Assembly (NCBI RefSeq): GCF_013409995.1
Contig: NZ_JACCBX010000021.1
Span: 1-64,000 of the forward strand
DNA length: 64,000 nt
Reading direction: 5' to 3'
Origin: Neobacillus driksii
GTDB taxonomy: Bacteria > Bacillota > Bacilli > Bacillales > Cytobacillaceae
The position numbers and the translations under genes were made by a program. Below are positions 1-8,024 of the stretch, piece after piece (position 1 is the stretch's first letter; each line of letters starts with the position of its first letter). Below the pieces are notes generated by a model. That model saw only the letters and a list, made by a program, of their open reading frames with translations. It was not told the origin of the DNA and did no database searches.

Positions 1-82
1 CCTTAAGATTCGCTCGACTTGCATGTATTAGGCACGCCGCCAGCGTTCGTCCTGAGCCAGGATCAAACTCTCCAAGAAAGTT
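1..82 (-). rRNA. 16S ribosomal RNA, 5' end only
   Basis: The reverse complement contains the universal bacterial 16S 5' segment (GAGAGTTTGATCCTGGCTCA followed by GACGAACGCTGGCGGCGTGC). The gene is read on the minus strand and leaves the window at base 1, so only about 80 nt are present. The exact 5' end is estimated from family alignment. An rRNA operon downstream of lysS, in the same direction, is also seen in B. subtilis (rrnJ/rrnW). Confidence 0.96.
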
Positions 83-160
83 GATTAGCTCATTTTGTTA
101 CGTTGGCTTAGCTTTTAATAAAAGCTAAAAAATTGTTTGTTGACGTTCTTGTTTGTTTAG

Positions 161-173
161 TTTTCAAAGAGCA
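161..173 (-). promoter_or_regulatory. rrn boxA antitermination element
   Basis: On the minus strand the leader reads TGCTCTTTGAAAA, a match to the boxA element where Nus factors load on rRNA transcripts. It lies between the rrn promoter and the 16S 5' end. A hairpin-forming TAGCTTTT/AAAAGCTA repeat follows at about 108-127. Confidence 0.7.
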
Positions 174-204
174 ATTATTTACATCGCTCAAAAGCGACTT
201 TATT

Positions 205-233
205 ATCTTACCAAGTTATCAACTTAATGTCAA
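205..233 (-). promoter_or_regulatory. rrn operon promoter (sigma-A type)
   Basis: On the minus strand there is TTGACA (228-233), a 17-bp spacer, then TAAGAT (205-210), about 120 nt upstream of the 16S 5' end. This is a strong vegetative promoter in the right place for the rRNA operon. The rest of the 86-423 gap is AT-rich leader. A small hairpin (TTGTTG...CAACAA, about 263-280) and the lysS terminator are the only other structures seen. Confidence 0.8.
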
Positions 234-387
234 TAACTTTTTCTAAAAACCTTTTTTAGAACTTGTTGTCTCGCAACAACAGATATTAATATACCACCAT
301 TAGGGAATGAGCGCAATAGCTTTTCCAAGATATTTATCAAATATACGAAAATAATAATTTTCAAACTATTTGTCTACTACAAACAAC

Positions 388-411
388 AAAGCACCAGTAA
401 CCTGGTGCTTT
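388..411 (-). terminator. lysS terminator
   Basis: A perfect 10-bp stem (AAAGCACCAG / CTGGTGCTTT, 4-nt loop) lies 12 nt past the lysS stop codon. It is followed on the minus strand by a T-rich tract. It separates the fol-lysS operon from the rRNA promoter. Confidence 0.75.
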
Positions 412-423
412 TCCAATTTTATA

Positions 424-1908
424 TTAACGATGGCGCATTAACGGGAATAATAATACGTCGCGAATGGATGGCGAGTTGGTTAGCAGCATGACAAGACGAT
501 CAATACCGATTCCTAATCCACCTGTAGGCGGCATACCATATTCTAATGCCTCTACAAAGTCTTCATCCATTTCATGTGCTTCATCATTGCCCTGTTCACG
601 CTCTTTTAATTGCGCTTCAAACCGTTCTCTTTGATCAATAGGATCATTTAACTCAGTAAATGCATTCGCATGTTCCCGTGCAACAATAAATAATTCAAAC
701 CGATCTGTAAACCTTGGATCTTCCTCGTTTTTCTTAGCAAGTGGAGAAATCTCAACCGGATGACCATAAATAAATGTTGGCTGTATTAACTTTTCTTCAA
801 CTTTTTGCTCGAAGAATTCATTCACGATATGCCCATAAAGCATATGTTCAGTGATTTCTACACCATGTTCTTTCGCAAGTGCCCGGGCTTCTTCAACACT
901 CATTTCTTTCCAGAAGTCTACTCCGGTATATTCTTTAATTGCATCCACCATGTGTAATCTTTTCCACTCTGGCTTTAAGTTAACTTCATATTCACCGTAT
1001 TGGACAGTAGTTGTACCTAGTACCTCTTGCGCAATGTGTGCAATTAAGTTTTCAGTCAGACTCATAATGTCCTGATAATCAGCATAAGCCTCATATAGCT
1101 CGATCATTGTAAATTCTGGATTGTGTCGTGTTGAAACACCCTCATTACGGAATACGCGGCCGATTTCATATACTTTTTCAAGTCCGCCAACAATTAGACG
1201 CTTTAAGTGGAGCTCAATAGCAATTCGCATATAAAGTTCCATATCAAGTGCATTATGGTGAGTAATAAACGGACGTGCAGACGCACCACCAGCGATAGAG
1301 TGCATCATCGGAGTTTCAACTTCTAGATATCCATTGTCATCAAGATAACGGCGCATAGCCTGAATAATTTTACTGCGTGTAATAAAGGTCTCTCTGCTCT
1401 CTTGGCTTACAATTAAATCTAGGTAACGCTGACGGTATCGCTGCTCCACATCTTTAAGTCCATGGAATTTATCCGGTAACGGTCGGAGTGCTTTTGTTAG
1501 GAACGTATAGTTTTGAACCTTAACGGATAATTCTCCTACCTTTGTTTTAAATAAGGTTCCTGTTACTCCGATGATATCTCCCAAATCAGATGAATCAAAT
1601 ACTTCGTATGCTTCCGCACCAATAGCGTCTACTCTAACGTACACTTGAATTTGCCCAGTTAGATCTTGGATATTAGCAAACCCCGCTTTACCTTTTCCAC
1701 GCTTCGTCATCATTCGACCTGCAATTGTTACTTCAACATTTTTTGTCTCAAGGTCTTCCTTCTCTAACTCTCCATACTGTTCTACTAGTTCAACAATACT
1801 ATGACTACGTTCAAAGCGTTTTCCAAATGGGTCTAGTCCATTATCACGCATCGTATTCATTTTTTCCCGTCTGACCCTCAGCTGGTCATTTAATTCTTCT
1901 TGACTCAT
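424..1908 (-). CDS. lysS: Lysyl-tRNA synthetase, class II
   Basis: The cytoplasmic enzyme attaches lysine to tRNA-Lys using ATP. The 494-aa product has the normal length for the family. An N-terminal OB-fold anticodon-binding domain (about residues 60-155, with VTIAGRMMTKRGKGKAGFAN) precedes the class II catalytic core. Motif 2 is visible as FRNEGVSTRHNPEFTMIELY near 270 and motif 3 as GIGIDRLVMLLTN near the C-terminus. The ATG is preceded by GGAG at 10 nt. It is the last gene of the folP-folB-folK-yazB-dusB-lysS order known from Bacillus and is followed by a terminator. A separate promoter in the 200-bp gap before it is possible, because dusB ends with its own hairpin. Confidence 0.97.
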   Translation of the reverse strand: MSQEELNDQLRVRREKMNTMRDNGLDPFGKRFERSHSIVELVEQYGELEKEDLETKNVEVTIAGRMMTKRGKGKAGFANIQDLTGQIQVYVRVDAIGAEAYEVFDSSDLGDIIGVTGTLFKTKVGELSVKVQNYTFLTKALRPLPDKFHGLKDVEQRYRQRYLDLIVSQESRETFITRSKIIQAMRRYLDDNGYLEVETPMMHSIAGGASARPFITHHNALDMELYMRIAIELHLKRLIVGGLEKVYEIGRVFRNEGVSTRHNPEFTMIELYEAYADYQDIMSLTENLIAHIAQEVLGTTTVQYGEYEVNLKPEWKRLHMVDAIKEYTGVDFWKEMSVEEARALAKEHGVEITEHMLYGHIVNEFFEQKVEEKLIQPTFIYGHPVEISPLAKKNEEDPRFTDRFELFIVAREHANAFTELNDPIDQRERFEAQLKEREQGNDEAHEMDEDFVEALEYGMPPTGGLGIGIDRLVMLLTNSPSIRDVLLFPLMRHR

Positions 1909-2043
1909 GCTTAATCAACTCCAATTACTTCTTTTTATGTAAACTAACATCTAATCCCTTAAATAGTTCACTTTTTATGCATACTTTATTATTTTACACA
2001 ATCTCGACAATTCAGACATCAAAAAAGATTAATATAAAAGAAA

Positions 2044-2067
2044 ACTGCCAGTTATTTCACTGGCAGT
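2044..2067 (-). terminator. dusB terminator
   Basis: An 8-bp GC-rich stem (ACTGCCAG / CTGGCAGT, 8-nt loop) followed on the minus strand by TTTTCTTTT, 50 nt downstream of the dusB stop. It implies that lysS is transcribed at least partly from its own promoter. Confidence 0.75.
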
Positions 2068-2116
2068 GCTCATTAAATAAAAACAATTATAGAAAAGCTT
2101 ATAGTTAAAGTCAAAT

Positions 2117-3115
2117 TTATCCTACGATTACTTGCCTTTCTTCCTCTTCTACTTCTACTGCTAAACTATTTAACACTCCTACTAATTCATCACGAGTATT
2201 ACATTCGTTAATCGCATTTCTGACACGTGCATTTCCTCGTACACCTTTTAAATACCACGCAGCATGCTTACGCATTTCACGTACAGCAATATACTCATTC
2301 TTAAGGGCAATTAGACGATCAAGATGTAAAATACATACATCCATTTTTTCACGAACTGTTGGTTCATCCATCAATCTTCCTGTCTCAAGATATTGTACAG
2401 TACGGTAGATCATCCACGGATTTCCCAGAGCAGCTCTTCCTATCATAACTCCATCACAACCGGTTTCTTCAAGCATTCTTTTTGCGTCGTGTGGAGTTTG
2501 TACATCACCATTACCGATTAATGGGATGTTTATTGACTGCTTTACCTCTCGGATAATGTCCCAGTTTGCTTTTCCTTCATACATCTGAACGCGGGTACGT
2601 CCATGAAGCGCAACTGCCTTACCGCCAGCTCTTTCTACAGCCTGTGCATTTTTGACAGCAAAAATATGATCGTCATCCCAGCCCATACGCATTTTAACCG
2701 TTACAGGCTTCTCAACTGCTTCAACAACCGCTGCTACCATTTCATAGATTTTATCTGGGTCTAACAGCCATTTCGCTCCAGCGTCACATTTAGTGATTTT
2801 CGGAACAGGACAGCCCATATTGATATCAATAATATCTGCATTTGTATTTTTATCTACAAATTGAGCTGCCTCTACCAGTGTTTTCTTTTCTCCGCCAAAT
2901 ATCTGAAGGCTGAGAGGTTTTTCACGTTCGTCGATATAAAGCATATTCATTGTTTTTTCATTTTTAAGTACAATTCCTTTATCACTAACCATTTCTGCAC
3001 AAACTAAACCAGCTCCGAACTCTTTAACCGTTAAACGGAAGGCAGAGTTACATACACCAGCCATAGGTGCTAAAACGACCTGATTTTTAATTTCAATGTC
3101 GCCGATTTTCAACAA
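2117..3115 (-). CDS. dusB: tRNA-dihydrouridine synthase B
   Basis: An FMN enzyme that reduces specific uridines in the tRNA D-loop to dihydrouridine using NAD(P)H. The 332-aa protein has the TIM-barrel signature VVLAPMAGVCNSAFR near the N-terminus, the DINMGCPVPKI motif with the catalytic Cys102, and the FMN phosphate-binding GNGDV segment near 212. The start is a TTG at 3115 with a G-rich Shine-Dalgarno stretch about 10 nt upstream; the nearby ATG is out of frame. It follows yazB with a 10-nt gap in the folate operon, the place held by yacF (dusB) in B. subtilis. Its link to folate synthesis is positional only. Confidence 0.95.
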   Translation of the reverse strand: MLKIGDIEIKNQVVLAPMAGVCNSAFRLTVKEFGAGLVCAEMVSDKGIVLKNEKTMNMLYIDEREKPLSLQIFGGEKKTLVEAAQFVDKNTNADIIDINMGCPVPKITKCDAGAKWLLDPDKIYEMVAAVVEAVEKPVTVKMRMGWDDDHIFAVKNAQAVERAGGKAVALHGRTRVQMYEGKANWDIIREVKQSINIPLIGNGDVQTPHDAKRMLEETGCDGVMIGRAALGNPWMIYRTVQYLETGRLMDEPTVREKMDVCILHLDRLIALKNEYIAVREMRKHAAWYLKGVRGNARVRNAINECNTRDELVGVLNSLAVEVEEEERQVIVG

Positions 3116-3125
3116 TCATACCCCC

Positions 3126-3332
3126 CTATTCATTAGGTGATAGTTCTTCTATGGTTATATTTAAGGTTTGACCAATTTTCTTTAGCAACTCACCTGTAGG
3201 CATACGGTTACCTCTTTCAATCTCACCTATAATTGATACTGATACACCAAGCTCTTTCGAAAAGCTCTCCTGTGTGTAGCCCTTTAGTTTCCGATAGGCT
3301 CGAATACGTCTTCCCCATTTTTCCGCTTCCAT
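3126..3332 (-). CDS. yazB: Small XRE-family helix-turn-helix protein (YazB)
   Basis: A 68-aa protein made almost entirely of one Cro/C1-type HTH domain: IRAYRKLKGYTQESFSKELG carries helices 2 and 3, followed by VSIIGEIERGNRMP and a final helix. It probably binds DNA, but the target is unknown. Its start lies inside the 3' end of folK (48-nt overlap), so the two are translationally coupled. AAGGAG sits 7 nt before the ATG. The position between folK and dusB is that of yazB in B. subtilis. A role in autoregulation of the folate operon would be a guess. Confidence 0.88.
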   Translation of the reverse strand: MEAEKWGRRIRAYRKLKGYTQESFSKELGVSVSIIGEIERGNRMPTGELLKKIGQTLNITIEELSPNE

Positions 3333-3811
3333 ATTCGGACTCCTTCTTTGTTAGCTAATTCTTTGATCCATGCTTTAAGTGGTTTTTCTATATTTGGTAT
3401 GATTATGTCAGGTCTTATCTCTGACAATGGAATCATGACAAAATTCCGCTCTAGCATCCGTGGATGCGGTATAATAAGTTTCTCTGATTGTATATTTTCT
3501 TGGTTATAGAGAAGAATGTCAAGGTCAATTGTTCTTGGGCCCCATACGATTTCCCTTTTTCTTCCAAGTTCAAGTTCAACTTCCAAGCAAAAGTCTAATA
3601 ATTCTAACGCGCTCCATTCAGTCTGGATTTCAACCACCATATTTAAAAATAAATCTTGTTCCTCGTAGCCGACAGGATCTGTTTCATAAACAGAGGAGGT
3701 TTTTACCAGCTGAATTTTGGGATGTTTTGCTAGGTTTTCAATCGCCTTTGCTAAATAATCATACCTGTTTCCGATATTAGATCCAAGGGCAATAAATGCT
3801 GTATTTTCCAT
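3284..3811 (-). CDS. folK: 6-hydroxymethyl-7,8-dihydropterin pyrophosphokinase
   Basis: HPPK transfers pyrophosphate from ATP to 6-hydroxymethyl-dihydropterin, the step before FolP in folate synthesis. The 175-aa product has the N-terminal ALGSNIGNR motif, ETDPVGYEEQDLFLN in the substrate-binding region, the metal-binding GPRTIDLDILLY segment, and the HPRMLERNFVMIPL signature, in the order usual for HPPK. It follows folB with only 2 nt between them and overlaps yazB by 48 nt at its 3' end. Length is normal and nothing is missing. Confidence 0.96.
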   Translation of the reverse strand: MENTAFIALGSNIGNRYDYLAKAIENLAKHPKIQLVKTSSVYETDPVGYEEQDLFLNMVVEIQTEWSALELLDFCLEVELELGRKREIVWGPRTIDLDILLYNQENIQSEKLIIPHPRMLERNFVMIPLSEIRPDIIIPNIEKPLKAWIKELANKEGVRIWKRKNGEDVFEPIGN

Positions 3812-3813
3812 AT

Positions 3814-4182
3814 TTATCTTCCCCTCGTAATTTCTACTGCGACGGATTGATAGTGCCCAGGAATTGGCGGATCTGGTTTGATTACCTTTATTGTTACTTC
3901 AGAAACAAGAGTAAATTGCCCCAAAACAGTCTCTGCAATTTTTTCAGCAACAACTTCAACAAGCTTATAAGGTTTTCCTTCCACAATTTCTTTACATACC
4001 TGAAATAATTCACCATAGTTTACCGAATACTCTAGTTCATCCGTTTGACCAGCTTTTTTTAAATCGACAATCACCATTAAATCTACGACAAAACGTTGTC
4101 CAAGTTTCGTTTCTTCAGGAAAAACACCATGATACCCATAGAATTCCATTTGATTGACGAATATCTTATCCACGGCTGACAC
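3814..4182 (-). CDS. folB: Dihydroneopterin aldolase
   Basis: Converts 7,8-dihydroneopterin to 6-hydroxymethyl-dihydropterin and glycolaldehyde. The 122-aa protein has the typical features: an N-terminal strand MEFYGYHGVFPEE with the conserved FYGYHG, the SVNYGELF segment, and the catalytic Lys region VIKPDPPIPGHYQSVAVEITR at the C-terminus. The start overlaps the end of folP by 17 nt and the stop is 2 nt from folK, so the three folate genes are tightly coupled. It is a small homo-oligomeric cytoplasmic enzyme in this family. Confidence 0.96.
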   Translation of the reverse strand: MSAVDKIFVNQMEFYGYHGVFPEETKLGQRFVVDLMVIVDLKKAGQTDELEYSVNYGELFQVCKEIVEGKPYKLVEVVAEKIAETVLGQFTLVSEVTIKVIKPDPPIPGHYQSVAVEITRGR

Positions 4183-5011
4183 CCTTCCCCATTAGAATAT
4201 CCATCATTTTTGCCATTCTGCTCATTTCTTTAACATCGTGTATACGAATGATTTGGCAACCCTTTTGGATACCATAACAAACCGTGGCACCTGTCCCTTC
4301 CATTCTTTCCTCTACCGGAAGATTTAAGGCTTGTCCAATCATTGATTTTTTCGAGGTTCCTAAAAGGACGGGGTAGCCGAGTGCAGCCAATGTATCTAAG
4401 TTCTGCATCATCAAAATGTTCTCATTCAAGTCTTTAGCAAAACCAATACCTGGGTCAAGAATAATCTGCTCGTTTCGAACACCCGCTTGCTTTACAATGT
4501 TAATACTCTCGTAAAGATCATTTAACACATCCCTTATAAAAAAGGAGTAGTTTCGATCATGTCGATTATGCATTAGGATAATAGGAACATTATATTCTGC
4601 CGCAACAGCTGCCATTTTGTCATCTGCCTTAGCTCCCCAAATATCATTTATGATATGAGCCCCCGCTTCTATCGCACGTTGTGCAACCTTTGCTTTATAT
4701 GTATCAATAGAAATAGGAACACTTACATGCTTGGATATGGCTTCTATAACTGGAACAACACGCTCAATTTCTTCGTCTTCAGAAATAACTGTATATCCAG
4801 GACGAGTGGACTCACCGCCAATATCAATGATATCAGCTCCATTTTCAACCATTTCTTTTGCATGTTCAATGGCATGTTCCATATTATTATACTTTCCCCC
4901 ATCTGAGAAAGAATCAGGGGTAGCATTTAAAATACCCATAATATAGGTTTTCTTGCTAAAATCTAACTGATATGGTCCGCATTTAATACTGTATTTCCCA
5001 GTTGTATGCAC
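4166..5011 (-). CDS. folP: Dihydropteroate synthase
   Basis: Condenses p-aminobenzoate with hydroxymethyl-dihydropterin pyrophosphate and is the target of sulfonamides. Visible motifs are GILNATPDSFSDGG, DIGGESTRPG and DPGIGFAKD. I set the start at a GTG (5011), because GGGAGG lies 8 nt upstream and this gives a normal 281-aa protein. A longer open frame reaches back to 5095, but it would begin inside the cysK terminator and adds an unconserved hydrophobic stretch. In B. subtilis pabB-pabA-pabC stand between cysK and this gene; here they are missing, and folP heads the operon. A possible promoter -10 (TATGAT, 5046-5051) lies just upstream. Confidence 0.94.
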   Translation of the reverse strand: MHTTGKYSIKCGPYQLDFSKKTYIMGILNATPDSFSDGGKYNNMEHAIEHAKEMVENGADIIDIGGESTRPGYTVISEDEEIERVVPVIEAISKHVSVPISIDTYKAKVAQRAIEAGAHIINDIWGAKADDKMAAVAAEYNVPIILMHNRHDRNYSFFIRDVLNDLYESINIVKQAGVRNEQIILDPGIGFAKDLNENILMMQNLDTLAALGYPVLLGTSKKSMIGQALNLPVEERMEGTGATVCYGIQKGCQIIRIHDVKEMSRMAKMMDILMGKGVSRG

Positions 5012-5073
5012 TCTAAATACCTCCCGCGTATTTTTCACTCCTTCTATCATACAAGAAGAATGTTTTTCAAAGC

Positions 5074-5110
5074 AAAAAAAAAAGAGGCTTAGCACTATGC
5101 CAAAACCTCT
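5074..5110 (-). terminator. cysK terminator
   Basis: On the minus strand AGAGGTTTTGG... pairs with ...AAGCCTCT (about 8 bp) and is followed by ten consecutive T. It starts 13 nt past the cysK stop, so cysK and folP are separate transcripts here. Confidence 0.8.
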
Positions 5111-5122
5111 CCTTAGTATTAA

Positions 5123-6049
5123 TTAGCCTTCATATTGGTATAGAGGTGTACTTAAATAACGTTCTCCATTATCAGGAATAATTGCAAGTACCTTTTTACC
5201 TTTTCCAAGTTTCTTCGCAACTTCTAATGCGGCATGGATAGCTGCACCTGAGGAAATTCCACCTAGGATTCCTTCTTCTTTTGCTGCACGGCGTGAAGCA
5301 GCAAATGCCTCTTCTGCTTGGACCTGAATTACTTCATCATATACTTCTGTATTTAAAACTGCAGGAACAAATCCTGCTCCAATTCCTTGAATCTTGTGTG
5401 GACCTGGGTTACCGCCAGATAATACTGGAGAATCAGTAGGCTCTACCGCGAAAATCTTAACATTTGGGAACTTTTCACGAAGAACTTCACCAGCCCCTGT
5501 GATTGTTCCACCAGTACCGATACCAGAAACGAAGGCATCAAGTTGATCCATTTGTTCGACAATTTCCTTACCAGTAGTTCTACGGTGTACTTCAGGATTT
5601 GCTTCATTTTCAAATTGCTGTGGAACGAAGTAGCCATTCTCAGCAGCTAGGGCATTCGCTTTCGCAATTGCACCTTTCATTCCTTCAGGTCCTGGAGTAA
5701 GTACTAGTTCTGCTCCGTATGCACGAAGTAAGTTTCTTCTTTCCAAGCTCATCGTTTCAGGCATAACAAAAATTGCCTTGTACCCTTTTGCTGCTGCAAC
5801 CATAGCTAAACCGATACCCGTATTTCCACTAGTAGGCTCAATAATCGTATCCACACCAGGCTTAATTAAACCCTTCTCTTCCGCTGCTTCAATCATTGCT
5901 AAAGCAATACGGTCTTTTACACTACTGCCTGGGTTAAAATATTCGAGCTTTAAATAAACCTCTGCACTGTTTTCATCTACTAATCTGTTTAATTTAACAA
6001 TAGGAGTCTGACCAACTAATTCTGCAACTGAATTTGCTACACGTACCAT
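5123..6049 (-). CDS. cysK: Cysteine synthase A (O-acetylserine sulfhydrylase)
   Basis: A pyridoxal-phosphate enzyme that makes L-cysteine from O-acetylserine and sulfide. The 308-aa protein has the PLP lysine in NPGSSVKDRIAL (Lys45), the EPTSGNTGIGLA substrate loop, the phosphate-binding GIGTGGTITG loop, and the C-terminal GGISSGAA region. The ATG is preceded by GAGGTG. It is a single-gene unit with a putative CymR operator upstream and its own terminator. In Bacillus CysK also acts with CymR as a co-repressor; the operator-like site here fits that scheme. Confidence 0.96.
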   Translation of the reverse strand: MVRVANSVAELVGQTPIVKLNRLVDENSAEVYLKLEYFNPGSSVKDRIALAMIEAAEEKGLIKPGVDTIIEPTSGNTGIGLAMVAAAKGYKAIFVMPETMSLERRNLLRAYGAELVLTPGPEGMKGAIAKANALAAENGYFVPQQFENEANPEVHRRTTGKEIVEQMDQLDAFVSGIGTGGTITGAGEVLREKFPNVKIFAVEPTDSPVLSGGNPGPHKIQGIGAGFVPAVLNTEVYDEVIQVQAEEAFAASRRAAKEEGILGGISSGAAIHAALEVAKKLGKGKKVLAIIPDNGERYLSTPLYQYEG

Positions 6050-6066
6050 TTGAGCACCTCTTTCTT

Positions 6067-6092
6067 AATTCCGAGTAATTTTATTGGTATTA
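6067..6092 (-). promoter_or_regulatory. Putative CymR operator upstream of cysK
   Basis: On the minus strand the 26 nt begin TAATACCAATAAAA and end CGGAATT. They agree at most fixed positions with the CymR consensus (TAA-W-W-N-C...GGAATT) as I remember it; two positions differ. It lies about 20 nt before the cysK start, where CymR would repress when cysteine is plentiful. Confidence 0.5.
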
Positions 6093-6189
6093 CAATAAAT
6101 TTATCAGCTTTCCACTAGTTTTGTCAACCACTTTGCAGTACAAATTTCCTAAATTTATCAATTACATTATTCTAAATATAAAATAAAAA

Positions 6190-6207
6190 CACAGAAATAA
6201 TTCTGTG
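6190..6207 (-). terminator. Terminator of the PpiC-like gene
   Basis: Stem CACAGAA / TTCTGTG with a 4-nt loop, followed on the minus strand by TTTTTATTTTAT. It ends the coaX-hslO-foldase transcript just before the cysK promoter region. Confidence 0.7.
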
Positions 6208-6213
6208 CCTCTC

Positions 6214-7110
6214 TTAGTTTGCCGACGTTTTCCCATAAAACCATTCTACCTTCGCTTCTTCCCAAAAGGTTGTCGCAGACGCTGATGTTTTCATTTGTTC
6301 AAGTGCAATTTCTCGACGAATTTGCTGTTTAACATCGTCATAGTTATACGTTTTACCCTTTATTTTTTCTTCAAGTTTAACAATAGCAAAACCCTGTTCC
6401 ACTTGGATAGGATCACTCCATGCTCCTTCTTTTAACTTCTTTGCCACTTCTAAATATTCAGAAGGATAGCGTTCTTCCCCTTCTATGAGAAAACCTATAT
6501 CTCCGCCCACATTTGCAGAAAATTCTTCAATGGATCGTTCCATCGCCAATACCGAGAAACTGGAACCTTGCTCTAGTTCCTTGATGGCATTTTCTGCTTC
6601 ATTGCTTGATTTCACAATAATATGTGAAACATGGTAAGCGTCAGGAATGGAAAAGAGTTCTTTATTTTTCTCGAAATAGGCTTGCATCTCTTTTTTGGAG
6701 ACTTTTACATCTCTTGTAAGAATTTCTTCTTGCAAGAGACTGTTTCGAATATGCTCTTTCCATTTCCTCTCGGATGTTTTTTTATTCTCACTTGGTGAGC
6801 TATATGTAGTTTGAAGAGTTCTATATTCACGTTCCACATCTTTTTCGGAAACCTCAATGTGGTATTTATCAGCCATTTCCTTAATGACTTTTTGGTCAAT
6901 CATATCCTTAAGTACATCTTTTCCGTATCTTGCCTCTAATTCATTGAGCCATTGTTGCCTTGTAATGTCACTTTTCCCCACTGATGCGACGACTTCTTCA
7001 CTGAAAGCAGTCCCGCTTACCTCTTTCACTTTTGCTAGGAAAAAGATAAGCGTTAGACAGTTCAACAGAATAAGCCCTGCAATCACAATCCATAGCTGCT
7101 TTCGCCTCAA
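6214..7110 (-). CDS. PpiC/parvulin-type peptidyl-prolyl isomerase, membrane-anchored (YacD-like)
   Basis: A 298-aa protein with one N-terminal membrane segment (about residues 6-27, IVIAGLILLNCLTLIFFLA) and no lipobox cysteine. It has a SurA-like N-terminal helical part and a parvulin domain (about 155-255) with the DAYHVSHIIVKS strand and the GGDIGFLIEGE region. It probably helps fold proteins outside the membrane, like the lipoprotein PrsA, but with an uncleaved anchor. The start is a TTG with GGGAGGAG upstream. It sits directly after hslO, the position of yacD in B. subtilis. The substrate is unknown. Confidence 0.85.
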   Translation of the reverse strand: MRRKQLWIVIAGLILLNCLTLIFFLAKVKEVSGTAFSEEVVASVGKSDITRQQWLNELEARYGKDVLKDMIDQKVIKEMADKYHIEVSEKDVEREYRTLQTTYSSPSENKKTSERKWKEHIRNSLLQEEILTRDVKVSKKEMQAYFEKNKELFSIPDAYHVSHIIVKSSNEAENAIKELEQGSSFSVLAMERSIEEFSANVGGDIGFLIEGEERYPSEYLEVAKKLKEGAWSDPIQVEQGFAIVKLEEKIKGKTYNYDDVKQQIRREIALEQMKTSASATTFWEEAKVEWFYGKTSAN

Positions 7111-7131
7111 CTACTCCTCCCCCCGAACTGT

Positions 7132-8010
7132 TTATTTTGCCTGATTCTTTAATTCCTCTAGCTCTTCCCTAGTGAATAGATACTTTTCATTACAAAAATG
7201 GCAGTGTGCTTCAGCCTGTCCGTCTTCCGTAATCATATCGTCTATTTCACCTTTGCCTAAACCAACAATCGCATCTGCAAAACGATTCTTTGAGCAGACA
7301 CACTTAAATTGAACTGGCATTGTCTCTAAAACATTTACCTCATCCTTCCCAAAGAGCTCCTGCAAGATTTCTTCTGGCGTAAGGCCTTGCTTTACTAAAG
7401 TTGAAATAGGTGAGATTGTTTTTAAACGTTCCTCTACCGTAGTAATCGTCTCATCCTTAATTCCAGGCATTAGTTGAAAAATAAATCCTCCTGCTGCAAG
7501 AATGGTATCATCAGGATTTACCAAGACACCTACTCCAACTGAGGAAGGCACCTGTTCTGAAGTAGCAAAGTAATAAGTGAAGTCCTCACCTAATTCACCA
7601 GACACAATTGGTACTAGACCCGAAAAGAAGTCACGAAGACCGGTATCTTTAACCACAGACAGAGTACCCTCAGTGCCAACCGCGCGGCGTACATCTAACT
7701 TCCCATGCTCATTCGCCTCAAAGTCAACTTGGGGATTTGATACATACCCACGAACATCACCCTTGGCATTGCTATCTACTAGGATGACGCCAATCGGGCC
7801 GCCTCCATCAATTTTAATTGTTAATTTGTCCTCACCCTTCAACATTGCCCCCATCATTACACCAGCTGTCAGGGAACGCCCTAAAGCCGCAGAAGCAGTG
7901 CGCCATGTTTGATGACGACGCTGTGCCTCCGAAACCACCTCGGTAGTACGTACTGCATACGCTCTAATTTGACCATCATAGGCCAACGCTTTTACTAAGT
8001 AATCACTCAT
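7132..8010 (-). CDS. hslO: Redox-regulated holdase chaperone Hsp33
   Basis: Hsp33 is inactive when its C-terminal zinc centre is reduced and becomes an ATP-independent holdase after oxidation. The 292-aa protein has the four zinc cysteines at 237, 239, 270 and 273 (CVC...CHFC), separated by a linker of family length, after the conserved N-terminal domain (about 1-180) containing GGGPIG and GYVSNP. The ATG has AAGGAG upstream. It follows coaX with a 14-nt gap, as in B. subtilis. All key cysteines are present, so the switch should work. Confidence 0.95.
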   Translation of the reverse strand: MSDYLVKALAYDGQIRAYAVRTTEVVSEAQRRHQTWRTASAALGRSLTAGVMMGAMLKGEDKLTIKIDGGGPIGVILVDSNAKGDVRGYVSNPQVDFEANEHGKLDVRRAVGTEGTLSVVKDTGLRDFFSGLVPIVSGELGEDFTYYFATSEQVPSSVGVGVLVNPDDTILAAGGFIFQLMPGIKDETITTVEERLKTISPISTLVKQGLTPEEILQELFGKDEVNVLETMPVQFKCVCSKNRFADAIVGLGKGEIDDMITEDGQAEAHCHFCNEKYLFTREELEELKNQAK

Positions 8011-8024
8011 TATGTAACTCCTTT

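Noticed and set aside
5012..5095. N-terminal extension of folP
   Set aside because: It would begin inside the cysK terminator and encodes an unconserved hydrophobic stretch; a GTG with GGGAGG at 5011 is better.
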